Assembly (NCBI RefSeq): GCF_031951985.1
Contig: NZ_JAVLVU010000001.1
Span: forward strand, 3,100,001-3,164,000
Direction of reading: 5' to 3'
Origin: Mucilaginibacter terrae
GTDB taxonomy: Bacteria; Bacteroidota; Bacteroidia; Sphingobacteriales; Sphingobacteriaceae
DNA length: 64,000 nt
Of the stretch, positions 55,065-63,999 are shown one piece after another. Position 1 is the first letter of the stretch. Each line of letters starts with the position of its first letter. A program made the translations under genes and the position numbers. The notes under the pieces are model-generated. The model saw only the letters and a program-made list of their open reading frames with translations. It searched no databases and had not been told where the DNA came from.

Positions 55065-55141
55065 TGGTCGGGATGGCAGGATTTGAACCTACGACCTCCA
55101 GCACCCCATGCTGGCGCGATACCGGGCTACGCTACATCCCG
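55065..55141 (-). tRNA. tRNA-Pro (anticodon GGG)
   Basis: A 77-nt cloverleaf on the minus strand with encoded CCA. The acceptor stem CGGGATG pairs with CATCCCG, discriminator A. D-arm TAGCGTAGCCCGGTATCGC, anticodon stem CCAGC / GCTGG with loop ATGGGGT (anticodon GGG, reads CCC/CCU), and T-arm with GGTTCAAATCC. The first C and G1-rich acceptor are usual for bacterial tRNA-Pro. Its 3' end (core gtcgggatggcag on the plus strand, 55067-55079) is the attachment site of islands 1 and 2; the tRNA remains intact because the element restores its end. Confidence 0.95.
55067..55079. repeat. att core copy C (inside tRNA-Pro 3' end)
   Basis: The copy of gtcgggatggcag that forms the acceptor 3' strand and part of the T-stem of tRNA-Pro. 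It is the right border of island 2. Copies A (22605) and B (35195) are identical over these 13 bases. Confidence 0.75.
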
Positions 55142-55186
55142 AACTTTATTTTCTAACAAAAAGCATGCATTGCAATTGTTGGGTTA

Positions 55187-55194
55187 CAAATATA
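55187..55194 (-). promoter_or_regulatory. Candidate -7 element upstream of tRNA-Pro
   Basis: On the minus strand TATATTTG fits the Bacteroidota -7 consensus TAnnTTTG exactly and lies 45 bases before the tRNA 5' end. A clear -33 element was not found, so it is only a candidate for the tRNA promoter. Confidence 0.35.
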
Positions 55195-55265
55195 AGATTT
55201 TGACCTATTTGCCGGAAACATGTTTTAAAATTTAGTACCCCCGTTTACTGATCCAATCCATATCA

Positions 55266-57254
55266 CTAAACTATCGGCAACTCAAACCAAAAAGCACTGC
55301 CTTTACCCAACTCACTTTCAACTCCAATTTTGCCTCCGTGTGCCTGTATAATTTCGGCACATAAATATAAGCCTATGCCATGGCCTGCTATGTGATTGGT
55401 TTCGAGGCTTTGCACACGGTAAAAACGATCAAAAAGCTTATCCTGATCTGCCTGGCTTATGCCGAGGCCGCTGTCTTTAATTTTTACAGTAGCCATACCC
55501 TTTTGAGCCGAACAGCTTATTTTTACTTCTCCTCCCTTTGGTGAATATTTAATAGCATTACTCAATAGGTTCGTTATAACGTTGCCTACTTTATCACGAT
55601 CGGCTTCAATTAAAACATGCCCGCCCGGTTCGTAAATAAGGCTATGAGTATCCTGTATTAAAGATGTGTCGTTTAAGGTTTCAGCGATTAACTCGTCAAT
55701 AGCAAAAGATTGTTTGTTAAGCTGTATTTTACCTGTTCCTAAGCGCGAAGTATTTAAAAAACCATTGATCAGGGCGGTCATCTTTTTAACCTGGTTCAAT
55801 GATTTTGTTGCCATTGAATGGGTGAAAGAATCACTGGCCTTTCCTGCTTTGAGTTGCAATATTTGCAAAAAGCCGCTGAGCGACGTTAGAGGCGATTTCA
55901 ACTCATGGCTTACCATGCCAATGAAATCGTTTTTACGCTGATCGTCCTGCTTACGTTCTGTTATGTCAAGCATGGTGCCCGAAAAGAAAGGTGCCTGTCC
56001 GTTTTCAGAGGCTGGGTAAACTTTTCCGGTTGCTCTTACCCAGCGTAAAATATTGTCGCGGTAGCCAACAATAGGGTATTCTATATCAAATGCTTCACCT
56101 TTGGTAATGGCGGCTTCAACAGCCTGTATCACCGTATATCGATGCTCATCAGGGATCTGATTAATTGAGGCTTCATAGCTCATATCCTCATCGGCATAAA
56201 AGCCAAACATTTCTTTTAACCTTGCCGATGATGTAAACTCGCGGGTATTGGCATCAATATACCAGGTGCCCAACTCGGCCGATTGTACCGCAAGCCGCAT
56301 GCGCTCCTCTGCCAGTTTAACGGTTTCGCGGCTCCTTACTATGTTGGTAACATCAACAGCGGTGTTCAAAATAGCCCATACGGTACCATCGGCCAGTTTT
56401 AAAGGAGTAAACCCATAATTATAATAGAAATCCTTAAGTACGCCATTGTGCACGTATGACATATGCTCTTCGGTTTGCTCATACGCAATACCTTTGCGAT
56501 ACACTTGGCGCATAGTGCGCGGAAAATCAAGCGCAGCCAGCTCGGGTAAAGCTTTGTTAAAAGGCATACCAAAAACCAGTTCATCTTTTCCCCAAGCAGC
56601 AAGCATCATTTTATTGGCAAACCTGATGTTCATCTCCTCGCCAGTGTGCAGGGCCATAGCAATAGGTGCATGCTCAATAATTTGCATAGCCTCCCGCTCT
56701 TTGGCGGTAAGCAGAGTATTTAATTTTTGTATACGAGTTCCGGCAGCTTCAAGCTCAACCAGTTTTTTGCGAAGCTTTAATTTAGAAATAACCTGAGCTC
56801 CTAATATTTTAAGAGCCGATTGCTGTTCGTTACTTAATTTACGGCGTTCGCGGTCAATAACACAAAGTGAGCCCAGCGCAAAGCCATCCTCATCAACCAG
56901 GGGCACGCCTGCATAAAAAACAATATGCGGGTCGCCGGTTACCAATGCATTGTCTTTAAAACGGGCATCGGCACTGGCATCTTCAACCTCCAAAAGCTCA
57001 TCGGGCCTGTTAATAGCGTGTGCGCAAAAAGACCACGCCCTATCAGTTTCAGACGCTTTTAAACCATAGCGCGATTTAAACCACTGGCGGTCTTTATCAA
57101 CCAGGCTGATCAATGAAATAGGGGTACCACAAATAGCCGAAGCCAGCTGGGTTAGGTCGTCAAAATCTTTTTCGGTTGCCGTATCAAGTATATGGTACGA
57201 TCGCAGTGCGGCAAGTCGTTCCTGCTCGTTTTGTGGCAGTGGTGCTTTGGGCAT
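55266..57254 (-). CDS. Soluble GAF/PAS sensor histidine kinase
   Basis: A 662-residue histidine kinase with no signal peptide or membrane helix. Domains: GAF (about 25-165, LDTATEKDFDDLTQLASAICGTPISLISLVDKDRQWFKSRYGL), PAS (about 185-300, HAPIAMALHTGEEMNIRFANKMMLAAWGKD), a PAS_3-type domain (about 315-430, with LRWVRATGKVYP), HisKA with KNDFIGMVSHELKSPLTSL (phospho-His near 449), and HATPase_c (NVITNLLSNAIKYSPKGG, VKIKDSGLGISQADQDKLF, HGIGLYLCAEIIQAHGG). No response regulator is encoded next to it. It probably integrates a cytosolic redox or small-molecule signal; the ligand is not visible. Its -7-like TAACTTTG lies just upstream (57278-57285, minus). Confidence 0.9.
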   Translation of the reverse strand: MPKAPLPQNEQERLAALRSYHILDTATEKDFDDLTQLASAICGTPISLISLVDKDRQWFKSRYGLKASETDRAWSFCAHAINRPDELLEVEDASADARFKDNALVTGDPHIVFYAGVPLVDEDGFALGSLCVIDRERRKLSNEQQSALKILGAQVISKLKLRKKLVELEAAGTRIQKLNTLLTAKEREAMQIIEHAPIAMALHTGEEMNIRFANKMMLAAWGKDELVFGMPFNKALPELAALDFPRTMRQVYRKGIAYEQTEEHMSYVHNGVLKDFYYNYGFTPLKLADGTVWAILNTAVDVTNIVRSRETVKLAEERMRLAVQSAELGTWYIDANTREFTSSARLKEMFGFYADEDMSYEASINQIPDEHRYTVIQAVEAAITKGEAFDIEYPIVGYRDNILRWVRATGKVYPASENGQAPFFSGTMLDITERKQDDQRKNDFIGMVSHELKSPLTSLSGFLQILQLKAGKASDSFTHSMATKSLNQVKKMTALINGFLNTSRLGTGKIQLNKQSFAIDELIAETLNDTSLIQDTHSLIYEPGGHVLIEADRDKVGNVITNLLSNAIKYSPKGGEVKISCSAQKGMATVKIKDSGLGISQADQDKLFDRFYRVQSLETNHIAGHGIGLYLCAEIIQAHGGKIGVESELGKGSAFWFELPIV

Positions 57255-57277
57255 TCTTTTAATCAGGAGGTTGTATG

Positions 57278-57285
57278 CAAAGTTA
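57278..57285 (-). promoter_or_regulatory. Candidate -7 element of the GAF/PAS kinase
   Basis: Minus-strand TAACTTTG matches TAnnTTTG exactly, 23 bases before the kinase start codon and within the 66-base gap to the next kinase gene. It suggests the second kinase has its own promoter. No convincing -33 element. Confidence 0.4.
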
Positions 57286-57320
57286 AGTGTTTTTCCTATT
57301 CATAATATTAGCGTAGTATT

Positions 57321-58946
57321 TTAATCTACCCCTAACGGAAGTGTAAACCAAAAAGTGCTTCCGCTGCCTAATTCGCTTATTACACCAATTTCGCCTCCGT
57401 GCCGCTTAATAATTTCGGCACTGATGTACAGCCCCAAACCCAGGCCCGTTGCATGAAAGCCCGATTCATCAACCCTGAAATAACGCTCAAACAAATGCGG
57501 TATTTTATCGGGTGCTATACCGGGGCCTTTATCAACAACACTTACCTTAACCATGCCTTCGCTATCCTGAATTTCCAATCGTATTTCGCCCGAATGGGGA
57601 GCATATTTAACAGCATTACTCAAAAGGTTGGTTATCACCTGGTCTACCTGGTGCTCATCGGCAAATATTTCGAGTTCGAGATTGCCCGTTATGCTTATTT
57701 TGTGCGACCCTGTAATAGCAATAGGGTTAGCACAAGAATTTAATAATTGTGATAGTATAAATTTGGCTTTATTTAGCTGAATTTGTCCTTGCTGCAATTT
57801 ACGTGTGCTTAGCAAATCATCAACCAAAGCGCTTACCCGTTGTATGCTCTTGCGCGCTTGCATAATGAGCTTGGGCATCATAGCGTTTGATGGATCATGC
57901 TTAATTTTATCCATCAATTGTAATGATACCTTTAAACTGGTTAAGGGGGTTTTTAACTCATGGCTGGCAATGGTAATAAAATCATCTTTACGCTGTTCGA
58001 GCTCTTTTTGCTCAGTTATATCAACACAGGTACATATGTAACCCGCAAATGCACCATCAGGCTTGTAACGTGGGTGCGCTTTAGCCAGCATCCAATGATG
58101 ACTCCCGGAAGTATCACTCACTCTAAACTCTCCGCTAAAAGGTTCCTGGGTTTTGAATGCCGAAAGGTAATTATTAACATACCTCTCTCTATCATCGGGG
58201 TGGATATAATTGGCCCAACCAAACGCCAGCAGGTCTTCGGGCTTTGCACCGGTAAAATCTGTCCAGGCGTTACTAAAATATGTGGCATTGCTGCTTTCAT
58301 CGCCCACGGCTATTAAAATCCCCGAACTTTCGGCCATAGCCCTGAAACGGGCTTCGCTTTCCTGCAAATCGGCGGTACGGGTGGCTACCCGGTCCTCCAG
58401 TTCAAAATTTAAGCGATTGAGTTCTTGCTGGGTTAATTGTAGCTCTTCGTTAGTTGATGTTAACTCTTCGATCGATGACATCAACTCTTCGTTAAGTGCC
58501 TGTTCCCGTTCTAACGCCTCCTGTTGTTCGCGGGCGCGTTCCATTGCTTCCTTACCTAAAACAACTTCGGTAACATCGCTTGCTGCATGTAGTATGCAGT
58601 AGGTTTTCCCTTCGGCATTTTTTATGGCGCGATATTCAAAATCATAGTACCTGGTTTGCAGCGTTCCATCGCGAAGGGTTTGGGCGGGTAACACGTCGGC
58701 ATAGGTAACACCGGTCGTGTAAACATCCTGTAACATCTTAAAAAATGGCTGCCCTTCCAATTCAGGCACGGCCTTAATTAATGATTGGCCTATAATACTG
58801 CGGTCTTTACCCCAAAAGGCAAGCATAGCATCATTGGCAAACAGTATTTTAATATCATGTCCGGTGTATATAGCGGTGGCATCTTTTGATAAAGATAAAA
58901 CCTGAAGTAATTCATCGTTACTTAACGATGTGGTTGAGCTTAACAT
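57321..58946 (-). CDS. Soluble PAS sensor histidine kinase
   Basis: A 541-residue cytosolic histidine kinase. PAS domain 1 (about 5-125, DATAIYTGHDIKILFANDAMLAFWGKD); long coiled coil (about 135-200, EAMERAREQQEALEREQALNEELMSSIEEL...); PAS domain 2 (about 205-320); HisKA with KDDFITIASHELKTPLTSLKVSL (phospho-His near 335); HATPase_c (VITNLLSNAVKYAPHSG, VVDKGPGIAPDKIPHLF, GLGLGLYISAEIIKRHGG). PAS 1 is clearly related to the PAS of the neighbouring kinase (FAN.AMLA.WGKD / FANKMMLAAWGKD), so the two arose by duplication or sense a similar cue. Same strand, 66-base gap. Confidence 0.9.
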   Translation of the reverse strand: MLSSTTSLSNDELLQVLSLSKDATAIYTGHDIKILFANDAMLAFWGKDRSIIGQSLIKAVPELEGQPFFKMLQDVYTTGVTYADVLPAQTLRDGTLQTRYYDFEYRAIKNAEGKTYCILHAASDVTEVVLGKEAMERAREQQEALEREQALNEELMSSIEELTSTNEELQLTQQELNRLNFELEDRVATRTADLQESEARFRAMAESSGILIAVGDESSNATYFSNAWTDFTGAKPEDLLAFGWANYIHPDDRERYVNNYLSAFKTQEPFSGEFRVSDTSGSHHWMLAKAHPRYKPDGAFAGYICTCVDITEQKELEQRKDDFITIASHELKTPLTSLKVSLQLMDKIKHDPSNAMMPKLIMQARKSIQRVSALVDDLLSTRKLQQGQIQLNKAKFILSQLLNSCANPIAITGSHKISITGNLELEIFADEHQVDQVITNLLSNAVKYAPHSGEIRLEIQDSEGMVKVSVVDKGPGIAPDKIPHLFERYFRVDESGFHATGLGLGLYISAEIIKRHGGEIGVISELGSGSTFWFTLPLGVD

Positions 58947-59205
58947 TGGATAGTACGTGCAAAATAAACAGTCAAATTACAGCAAAATTTTCCTCTGATG
59001 CAATAAACAGCAAAGTTGTGCGGCCAATTACTATTGATTTAATTAACTTACAAAACACACAAATGTTTAGCATAAACAAAATTACTTTTTCAAATAACGA
59101 ATAGCTTCAAAATCAAGCCTTAAATTGTAATTTTAATTATTTTGAAGCAAATACATTAACAAAATTTTCGTTTAACTTTATATTCGCTACATTAGTGTAA
59201 CAGTT

Positions 59206-62200
59206 ATGCATTCGCCCGATAGTTATTCCCAGCTTATTAACAAAGTTGATGCTTTCATCAGGAAGTATTATCTCAATAACTTGCTTAGGGGCATAATTTT
59301 TTTAGGTGCAGGCTTGTTTACGGCCTACATTACCATTGCGTTGTTAGAGTACTTCGGCAACTTTAATACCGTACTGCGTACTATTCTTTTTTATTCGTTT
59401 GTACTGCTCAATCTGGCGTTAATTTTTTTGCTCATACTACCATCGTTGCTGGCTTATTTTAAACTGGGCAAAAGCCTAACTCATGATCAGGCTGCCGAAA
59501 TAATTGGCCAGCATTTTGGCGAGGTGAAAGACAAGCTGCTCAACACCCTGCAACTTAAAAAACAGGCTAATGAAAACGAGCAGCATCGCCTGTTGCTGGA
59601 AGCCAGCATTAACCAAAAGATAAACACGCTATCGCCCATTAGCTTTCCATCGGCTATTAACTTAAAGCAAAACAACCGTTATGTAAAGTGGGTAGCTTTC
59701 CCGGTGGCGGTTATCATCATAATTGCCTTTACCGCGCCATCGGTTTTAACCGAAAGCACTAATCGCCTTATACATCATAACAAATACTTTGCGCCGGTTG
59801 CGCCATTTAAGTTTGTGGTAGTTAATAGTAATTTATCGGCCGTGCAGGGAGCCGACCTTAAACTGGATATTAAGCTCGAAGGCAATAACCTGCCCGCCAA
59901 TATTTATATTGAAACTGGCAATAACACCTTTAAGCTCGATAAAGAAAACCTGTCGCGTTTTCATTACCTGTTTACCAATGTGCAGCAAAACACCACGTTT
60001 CGCATCACGGCAAACGGGTTTTACTCGCAGCCTTACGAAATTAAGGTGGGGCTTAAACCATCGCTTTTAAATTTTGATGTAGAACTGTATTACCCGGCCT
60101 ACCTCCACAAAACCAGCGAAAAGCTAAGCAATGCCGGCGACCTCACCATCCCGGCCGGAACCACCGTAAAATGGTTGCTGCATACCCGCAACGCCAGCCA
60201 AATGCAGTTTAGCATGGGCAATAAGCAGCAGCAGTTACAGCCACAAACTAACGGCCTGTTTGAGCACAGCCAAAAAATAGTATCAAATACCACATACAGC
60301 GTATTACCGCTAAACAACGGCGCACAACAGGGAGATGCGGCCAACTACCGCGTTAATGTTATTGCCGATGAGTTGCCGGTCATTAATGTGGAGCAAAAGC
60401 AGGACTCCATAAGCAGCAAGGCCATTTACTTTACAGGCGATATCCGCGATGATCATGGATTTTCATCGCTAACTTTTCATTACAGCACCAGTGTTCTCAA
60501 TGGCAAAACGCTATCGGCAAGCCGGGCGGTAAAAGTTGACTTAGGAAGCACACAGGCCAACTTTTTCCATTACTGGGATTTAAAAAGCCTTAATATAGAG
60601 CCGGGCACCGAGGTAAGCTACTATTTTGAAGTGGCCGATAATGATGGTGTATCGGGTCCTAAAAAAGTACGGTCGCCCGAGCGCACTTTGCAGGTACCGA
60701 CCGAAAAACAACTCAATGAGCAGCTAAATGCGAACAGTGAGGCCATGAAGCAAAAAATGCAATCGGCCATAAAACTGGCCGGGCAGGTAGAGCGCGATGC
60801 ACAAAAGCTCAACCAGATGTTGTTAAATAAAAACACGCTGAGCTTTGATGAAAAGAAACAGATCGAAGACCTGCTACGCAAAAAAGCCGAACTAAACGAA
60901 TTGGTAAAAGACATACAGGCCGACAGCAAAAAAGACCGTTTTAACCGCGAGGAAAACCAAAAGCAAAACGCCGAACTACAGGAAAAACAAAAGAAAATTG
61001 AGGATTTGTTTAACCAGGTGCTTGATGAAAAAACACAGGAGATGCTCAACCGCCTGCAACAGATGCTGCAAAAGGAGCAAAAAGAAGGTACCCGCAACGA
61101 ATTGTCGAAAATGCAGAACGACAATAAATCGTTAAAAAAAGAGCTCGACCGCATGCTGGAACTGTACAAGCAACTGGAGTTTGAGCAAAAGCTGAATCAA
61201 AATGTTAACGAGCTGAACAAACTTGCCGAGGAGCAAAAAAAGCTGTCCGAAAAAACTCAACAGCCGGGTTCTGATAACCAGCAGCTGCAAAAGGAGCAGG
61301 AGCAGATTAAAAAGAATTTTGAAGATGTAAAAAAAGGCATCGACGAGCTGCAAAAGGCCAACGAGCAGCTGGAGCGCAAAAACAAATTTGAAAAGCCCGA
61401 AAAAGAAGAAAAGGCTGCTGAACAGCAAATGAACGACAGCCAGCAACAATTGCAAAAAAACGACAAGCAAAAAGCGTCCAAATCGCAGCAACAGGCAGCA
61501 CAGCAAATGCAGCAAATGGCTCAAAAAATGCAGCAAAACCAGCAGGATAGCGAAGAGGCCGAAAATGAAGTAAATGCCCAACAATTGCGCGAATTGCTGA
61601 AAGTATTGGTTACCAGCTCTTTTGAGCAGGAAAAGGTAATGCAAACCTTTAAAACCATGAGCGCCAACGATCCAATGTATGTGGGTATGGCTCAAAAACA
61701 AAAGGATATAAAAGATAACCTGAAAACAGCAGAAGATACACTGTATGCCTTGAGCCGCCGTATACCTCAAATACAATCAACCGTAAACCAGGAGGTAACG
61801 GCCATTAACACAAATATTGATAAGGCGCTCGACCAATTGGGCGACCGCCGTACCCCCGAAGCAAACCGCAGCCAGCAATACGCCATGACAGCCATGAATA
61901 ATTTGGCCTTGTTATTGAGTGAAGCATTAGATAACATACAAAATGCCAGCAGCAAGGGCGGGAAAAGCGGTAAGCAGCAATCGTTATCACAATTGAGCCA
62001 AATGCAGCAGCAGCTTAACCAAAACATGCAAAAAATGCGCGAGCAAATGCAGCAGCAGGGCAACCAGGGGCAAAGCGCAAAAGGGCAGCAAGGCCAGAAA
62101 CAAGGTAATAACTTAAGCGAGCAAATGGCCCGCATGGCACGGCAGCAGCAGCAAATAAGGCAACAGCTGGAAGAGCTTAACCGCCAGCAAAACAAAGATG

Positions 62201-62541
62201 GCACCGGCAAACTGGGCAACCTGGATAAAATTTCGAAAGAAATGGAACAAACCGAGAGCGATCTCGTAAACAAGAAAATCACGGAGGAATCGTTAAAGAG
62301 ACAGCGAACCATCCAAACACGTTTACTGGAGGCCGAAAAAGCCGAGCAGGAGCGTGAACAGGATAAACAACGGGAAAGCAAGGAGGGTAAAAACACACCA
62401 CCGGGATATATAAAGGCTTTGCAGGCTTATGAACAACTGAAGGCAAAGCAAACAGAGCAGGTACAAACAGTACCATCTGCACTCAACATGTACTATAAAC
62501 AAAAAATTAAACGTTACTTTGACCAACTCAATGCAAAATAG
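59206..62541 (+). CDS. DUF4175 family membrane protein
   Basis: An 1111-residue protein. Three membrane helices lie in the N-terminal quarter (about 26-48, 60-85 and 158-178: IIFLGAGLFTAYITIALL; FVLLNLALIFLLILP; WVAFPVAVIIIIAF). Then a beta-rich periplasmic region (about 200-500), and a very long Gln/Lys/Glu-rich coiled-coil region (about 505-1090; many QQQMQQ, KEQEQIKK runs). This layout is the DUF4175 family, found widely in Bacteroidota; no biochemical function is known to me. The stop overlaps the next gene by 11 bases, so they are coupled. The repetitive Q-rich coding region should not be mistaken for a DNA repeat array. Confidence 0.85.
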   Translation: MHSPDSYSQLINKVDAFIRKYYLNNLLRGIIFLGAGLFTAYITIALLEYFGNFNTVLRTILFYSFVLLNLALIFLLILPSLLAYFKLGKSLTHDQAAEIIGQHFGEVKDKLLNTLQLKKQANENEQHRLLLEASINQKINTLSPISFPSAINLKQNNRYVKWVAFPVAVIIIIAFTAPSVLTESTNRLIHHNKYFAPVAPFKFVVVNSNLSAVQGADLKLDIKLEGNNLPANIYIETGNNTFKLDKENLSRFHYLFTNVQQNTTFRITANGFYSQPYEIKVGLKPSLLNFDVELYYPAYLHKTSEKLSNAGDLTIPAGTTVKWLLHTRNASQMQFSMGNKQQQLQPQTNGLFEHSQKIVSNTTYSVLPLNNGAQQGDAANYRVNVIADELPVINVEQKQDSISSKAIYFTGDIRDDHGFSSLTFHYSTSVLNGKTLSASRAVKVDLGSTQANFFHYWDLKSLNIEPGTEVSYYFEVADNDGVSGPKKVRSPERTLQVPTEKQLNEQLNANSEAMKQKMQSAIKLAGQVERDAQKLNQMLLNKNTLSFDEKKQIEDLLRKKAELNELVKDIQADSKKDRFNREENQKQNAELQEKQKKIEDLFNQVLDEKTQEMLNRLQQMLQKEQKEGTRNELSKMQNDNKSLKKELDRMLELYKQLEFEQKLNQNVNELNKLAEEQKKLSEKTQQPGSDNQQLQKEQEQIKKNFEDVKKGIDELQKANEQLERKNKFEKPEKEEKAAEQQMNDSQQQLQKNDKQKASKSQQQAAQQMQQMAQKMQQNQQDSEEAENEVNAQQLRELLKVLVTSSFEQEKVMQTFKTMSANDPMYVGMAQKQKDIKDNLKTAEDTLYALSRRIPQIQSTVNQEVTAINTNIDKALDQLGDRRTPEANRSQQYAMTAMNNLALLLSEALDNIQNASSKGGKSGKQQSLSQLSQMQQQLNQNMQKMREQMQQQGNQGQSAKGQQGQKQGNNLSEQMARMARQQQQIRQQLEELNRQQNKDGTGKLGNLDKISKEMEQTESDLVNKKITEESLKRQRTIQTRLLEAEKAEQEREQDKQRESKEGKNTPPGYIKALQAYEQLKAKQTEQVQTVPSALNMYYKQKIKRYFDQLNAK

Positions 62542-62965
62542 TATTCCAACAGACGGTGTTCAAACAGGGGAGCTGTTTACACTTCAACTTCCGTCGGCGT
62601 ATGAGAGCGTTAACCTGCTCGAAAACCTGATTGAAGAGATTGCGGATAAATTTAATGTTGCCGAAGATACTTTTGCCAATATGATGACCTGCCTTAACGA
62701 AGCGGCCATTAATGCTATTGTACATGGCAACAAGCTCGACCCGAACAAAAAAGTAATTATTAATGCCGATGTTGATGGTAAACGTGCCATTTGGACCATT
62801 ACCGATGAAGGAGAAGGCTTTGATTTTAACCATCTACCCGACCCAACTGCCGAAGAAAACCTGGAGAAATTAACCGGCCGTGGCGTATTTATTTTAAAAC
62901 ACCTGGCAGACCAATGCATTTTTAATGCAAAAGGCAACGAGGTAGAGCTGCACTTTAAACTTTAA
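62531..62965 (+). CDS. RsbW-like ATP-binding protein
   Basis: About 144 residues from ATG 62531, preferred to TTG 62519. The GHKL/HATPase_c_2 fold is shown by MMTCLNEAAINAIVHGNK (N-box, Asn and Glu), ITDEGEGFDFNHLPDP (G1 box, DxGxG) and LTGRGVFILKHLADQ (G2 box). Such proteins are serine-kinase anti-sigma regulators or switch ATPases in partner-switching systems; no anti-anti-sigma partner or phosphatase is next to it. It overlaps the DUF4175 gene and is followed without a gap by ybeY. Confidence 0.85.
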   Translation: MQNSIPTDGVQTGELFTLQLPSAYESVNLLENLIEEIADKFNVAEDTFANMMTCLNEAAINAIVHGNKLDPNKKVIINADVDGKRAIWTITDEGEGFDFNHLPDPTAEENLEKLTGRGVFILKHLADQCIFNAKGNEVELHFKL

Positions 62966-63391
62966 ATGGCATCTATCAATTTTTTTACCGAAGATACAGG
63001 CTATAAGCTAAAAGATAAATTGCCGCTTAAACGCTGGATTAAAGAAACCATTAAGGCCGAAGGCTATAAGCTTGACGAGCTGAATTATATTTTATGCTCA
63101 GATGCATACCTGCTGCAAATAAACCAGCAGTATTTAAACCATGATACATATACCGATATTGTAACCTTTGATAACTCAGAAAAAGAAGGCACTATAACCG
63201 GTGATATTTTTGTTTCGGTTGAGCGCACGCAGGAAAACGCTGCTAAATACAATGTATCTCCTGAACAAGAACTGCACCGCGTAATTATACACGGCGCGTT
63301 GCATCTGCTGGGCTATCTTGATAAAAAACCTGCTGATAAGCAGCAAATGACTGCAAAAGAAGATGAATACCTCGCTCTAAAATCTTTTTGA
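62966..63391 (+). CDS. ybeY: rRNA maturation endoribonuclease YbeY
   Basis: A 141-residue YbeY protein for 16S rRNA 3'-end maturation and ribosome quality control. Recognised by LCSDAYLLQINQQYLNHDTYTDIVTFDN, the conserved GTITGDIFVSVERTQENA, and the metal motif RVIIHGALHLLGYLDKK. The first two zinc ligands (HGALH) are present; the third position, His in most bacteria, is Asp here, as is common in Bacteroidota. It starts one base after the previous stop, so the two genes form a transcription unit. Confidence 0.93.
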   Translation: MASINFFTEDTGYKLKDKLPLKRWIKETIKAEGYKLDELNYILCSDAYLLQINQQYLNHDTYTDIVTFDNSEKEGTITGDIFVSVERTQENAAKYNVSPEQELHRVIIHGALHLLGYLDKKPADKQQMTAKEDEYLALKSF

Positions 63392-63443
63392 TTGTTAAAG
63401 GTTTAAGGCATACCTTTATCGGTACAAAAACTAAACATTTGAC

Positions 63444-63953
63444 ATGAAAATATTAGCATTAGTGCTGGCCATGCTGTTTGTAGCGCCCAGCTCGGTTTAT
63501 GATTTTAAACTGAAAAACATCGACGGTAAAAACTTCGACCTAAAAAAGTACAAAGGCAAGAAGTTACTTATTGTTAACACCGCCTCAAAATGTGGTTATA
63601 CCCCGCAATATGCCGAACTGCAAAAACTGGCCGATCAGTACAAAGACAAGTTAGTGATTGTTGGTTTCCCCGCAAATAACTTTAACGGGCAGGAACCGGG
63701 CTCAAATACCGACATTAAAGAGTTTTGCGAAAAAAACTTTGGCGTAACTTTTCCGCTAAGCGAAAAAGTTAGCGTAAAAGGTTTGGATATTGCACCAATA
63801 TTTCAGTATCTTACTACACAGGAAAACCCTGATTTTACCGGCGATATTAAATGGAATTTTGAGAAATTCCTGATTGACGAAAACGGAAAATTAGTTCACC
63901 GTTATCGTTCAAATGTAAAGCCGCTATCAACAGAAATAACCAGCCAGTTATAA
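63444..63953 (+). CDS. Glutathione peroxidase family protein
   Basis: A 169-residue secreted or membrane-tethered thiol peroxidase with a short hydrophobic N terminus (MKILALVLAMLFVAPSSV). Family motifs: GKKLLIVNTASKCGYTPQYAELQKL with the peroxidatic Cys near residue 49 (Cys in place of Sec), GFPANNFNGQEPGSNTDIKEFCEKNFGVTFPL with the Gln of the tetrad and a likely resolving Cys (EFC), and IKWNFEKFLIDENGKLVHRY with Trp and Asn. It reduces hydroperoxides, probably with thioredoxin as donor. It begins 52 bases after ybeY and ends before a strong terminator. Confidence 0.92.
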   Translation: MKILALVLAMLFVAPSSVYDFKLKNIDGKNFDLKKYKGKKLLIVNTASKCGYTPQYAELQKLADQYKDKLVIVGFPANNFNGQEPGSNTDIKEFCEKNFGVTFPLSEKVSVKGLDIAPIFQYLTTQENPDFTGDIKWNFEKFLIDENGKLVHRYRSNVKPLSTEITSQL

Positions 63954-63968
63954 TTCAAATGAGTGTTG

Positions 63969-63999
63969 AAAGCGCTTCAGAGTAATCTGGAGCGCTTTT
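63969..63999 (+). terminator. Rho-independent terminator after the peroxidase gene
   Basis: Stem aaagcgcttcag / ctggagcgcttt with a 6-base loop followed by T's at the window end. It lies 15 bases after the glutathione peroxidase stop. Confidence 0.75.

Larger units (their letters stand above)
35195..55079. mobile_element. Genomic island 2 at tRNA-Pro (mobilizable, RHS toxin cargo)
   Basis: About 19.9 kb between core B and the tRNA-Pro core (55067). Contents from left: XRE regulator, IS1-like pseudogene, SUKH immunity gene, NucA/NucB RHS protein, Spy-like protein, second RHS-type protein, three-gene mobilization operon with hairpin-rich candidate oriT, integrase fragment, IS21 copy, unrecognised gene, and an intact tyrosine recombinase 136 bases from the core. 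It has a relaxase but no visible conjugation genes, so it would need a helper element. Lying next to the tRNA it is probably the later of the two insertions. Transfer and excision are unproven. Confidence 0.65.

Noticed and set aside
55053..55235. Small open frame containing NLRPPAPHAGAIPGYA
   Set aside because: It is the plus-strand translation of the tRNA-Pro gene, a common false ORF.
61132..62396. Long open frames on the minus strand opposite the DUF4175 gene
   Set aside because: Translations are low-complexity Leu/Phe/Cys/Ser-rich shadows of the Q/K-rich plus-strand gene, without a domain.
60700..62400. Low-complexity CAG/CAA-rich tract
   Set aside because: It encodes the Gln/Lys-rich coiled coil of the DUF4175 protein in one open frame; there is no non-coding repeat.
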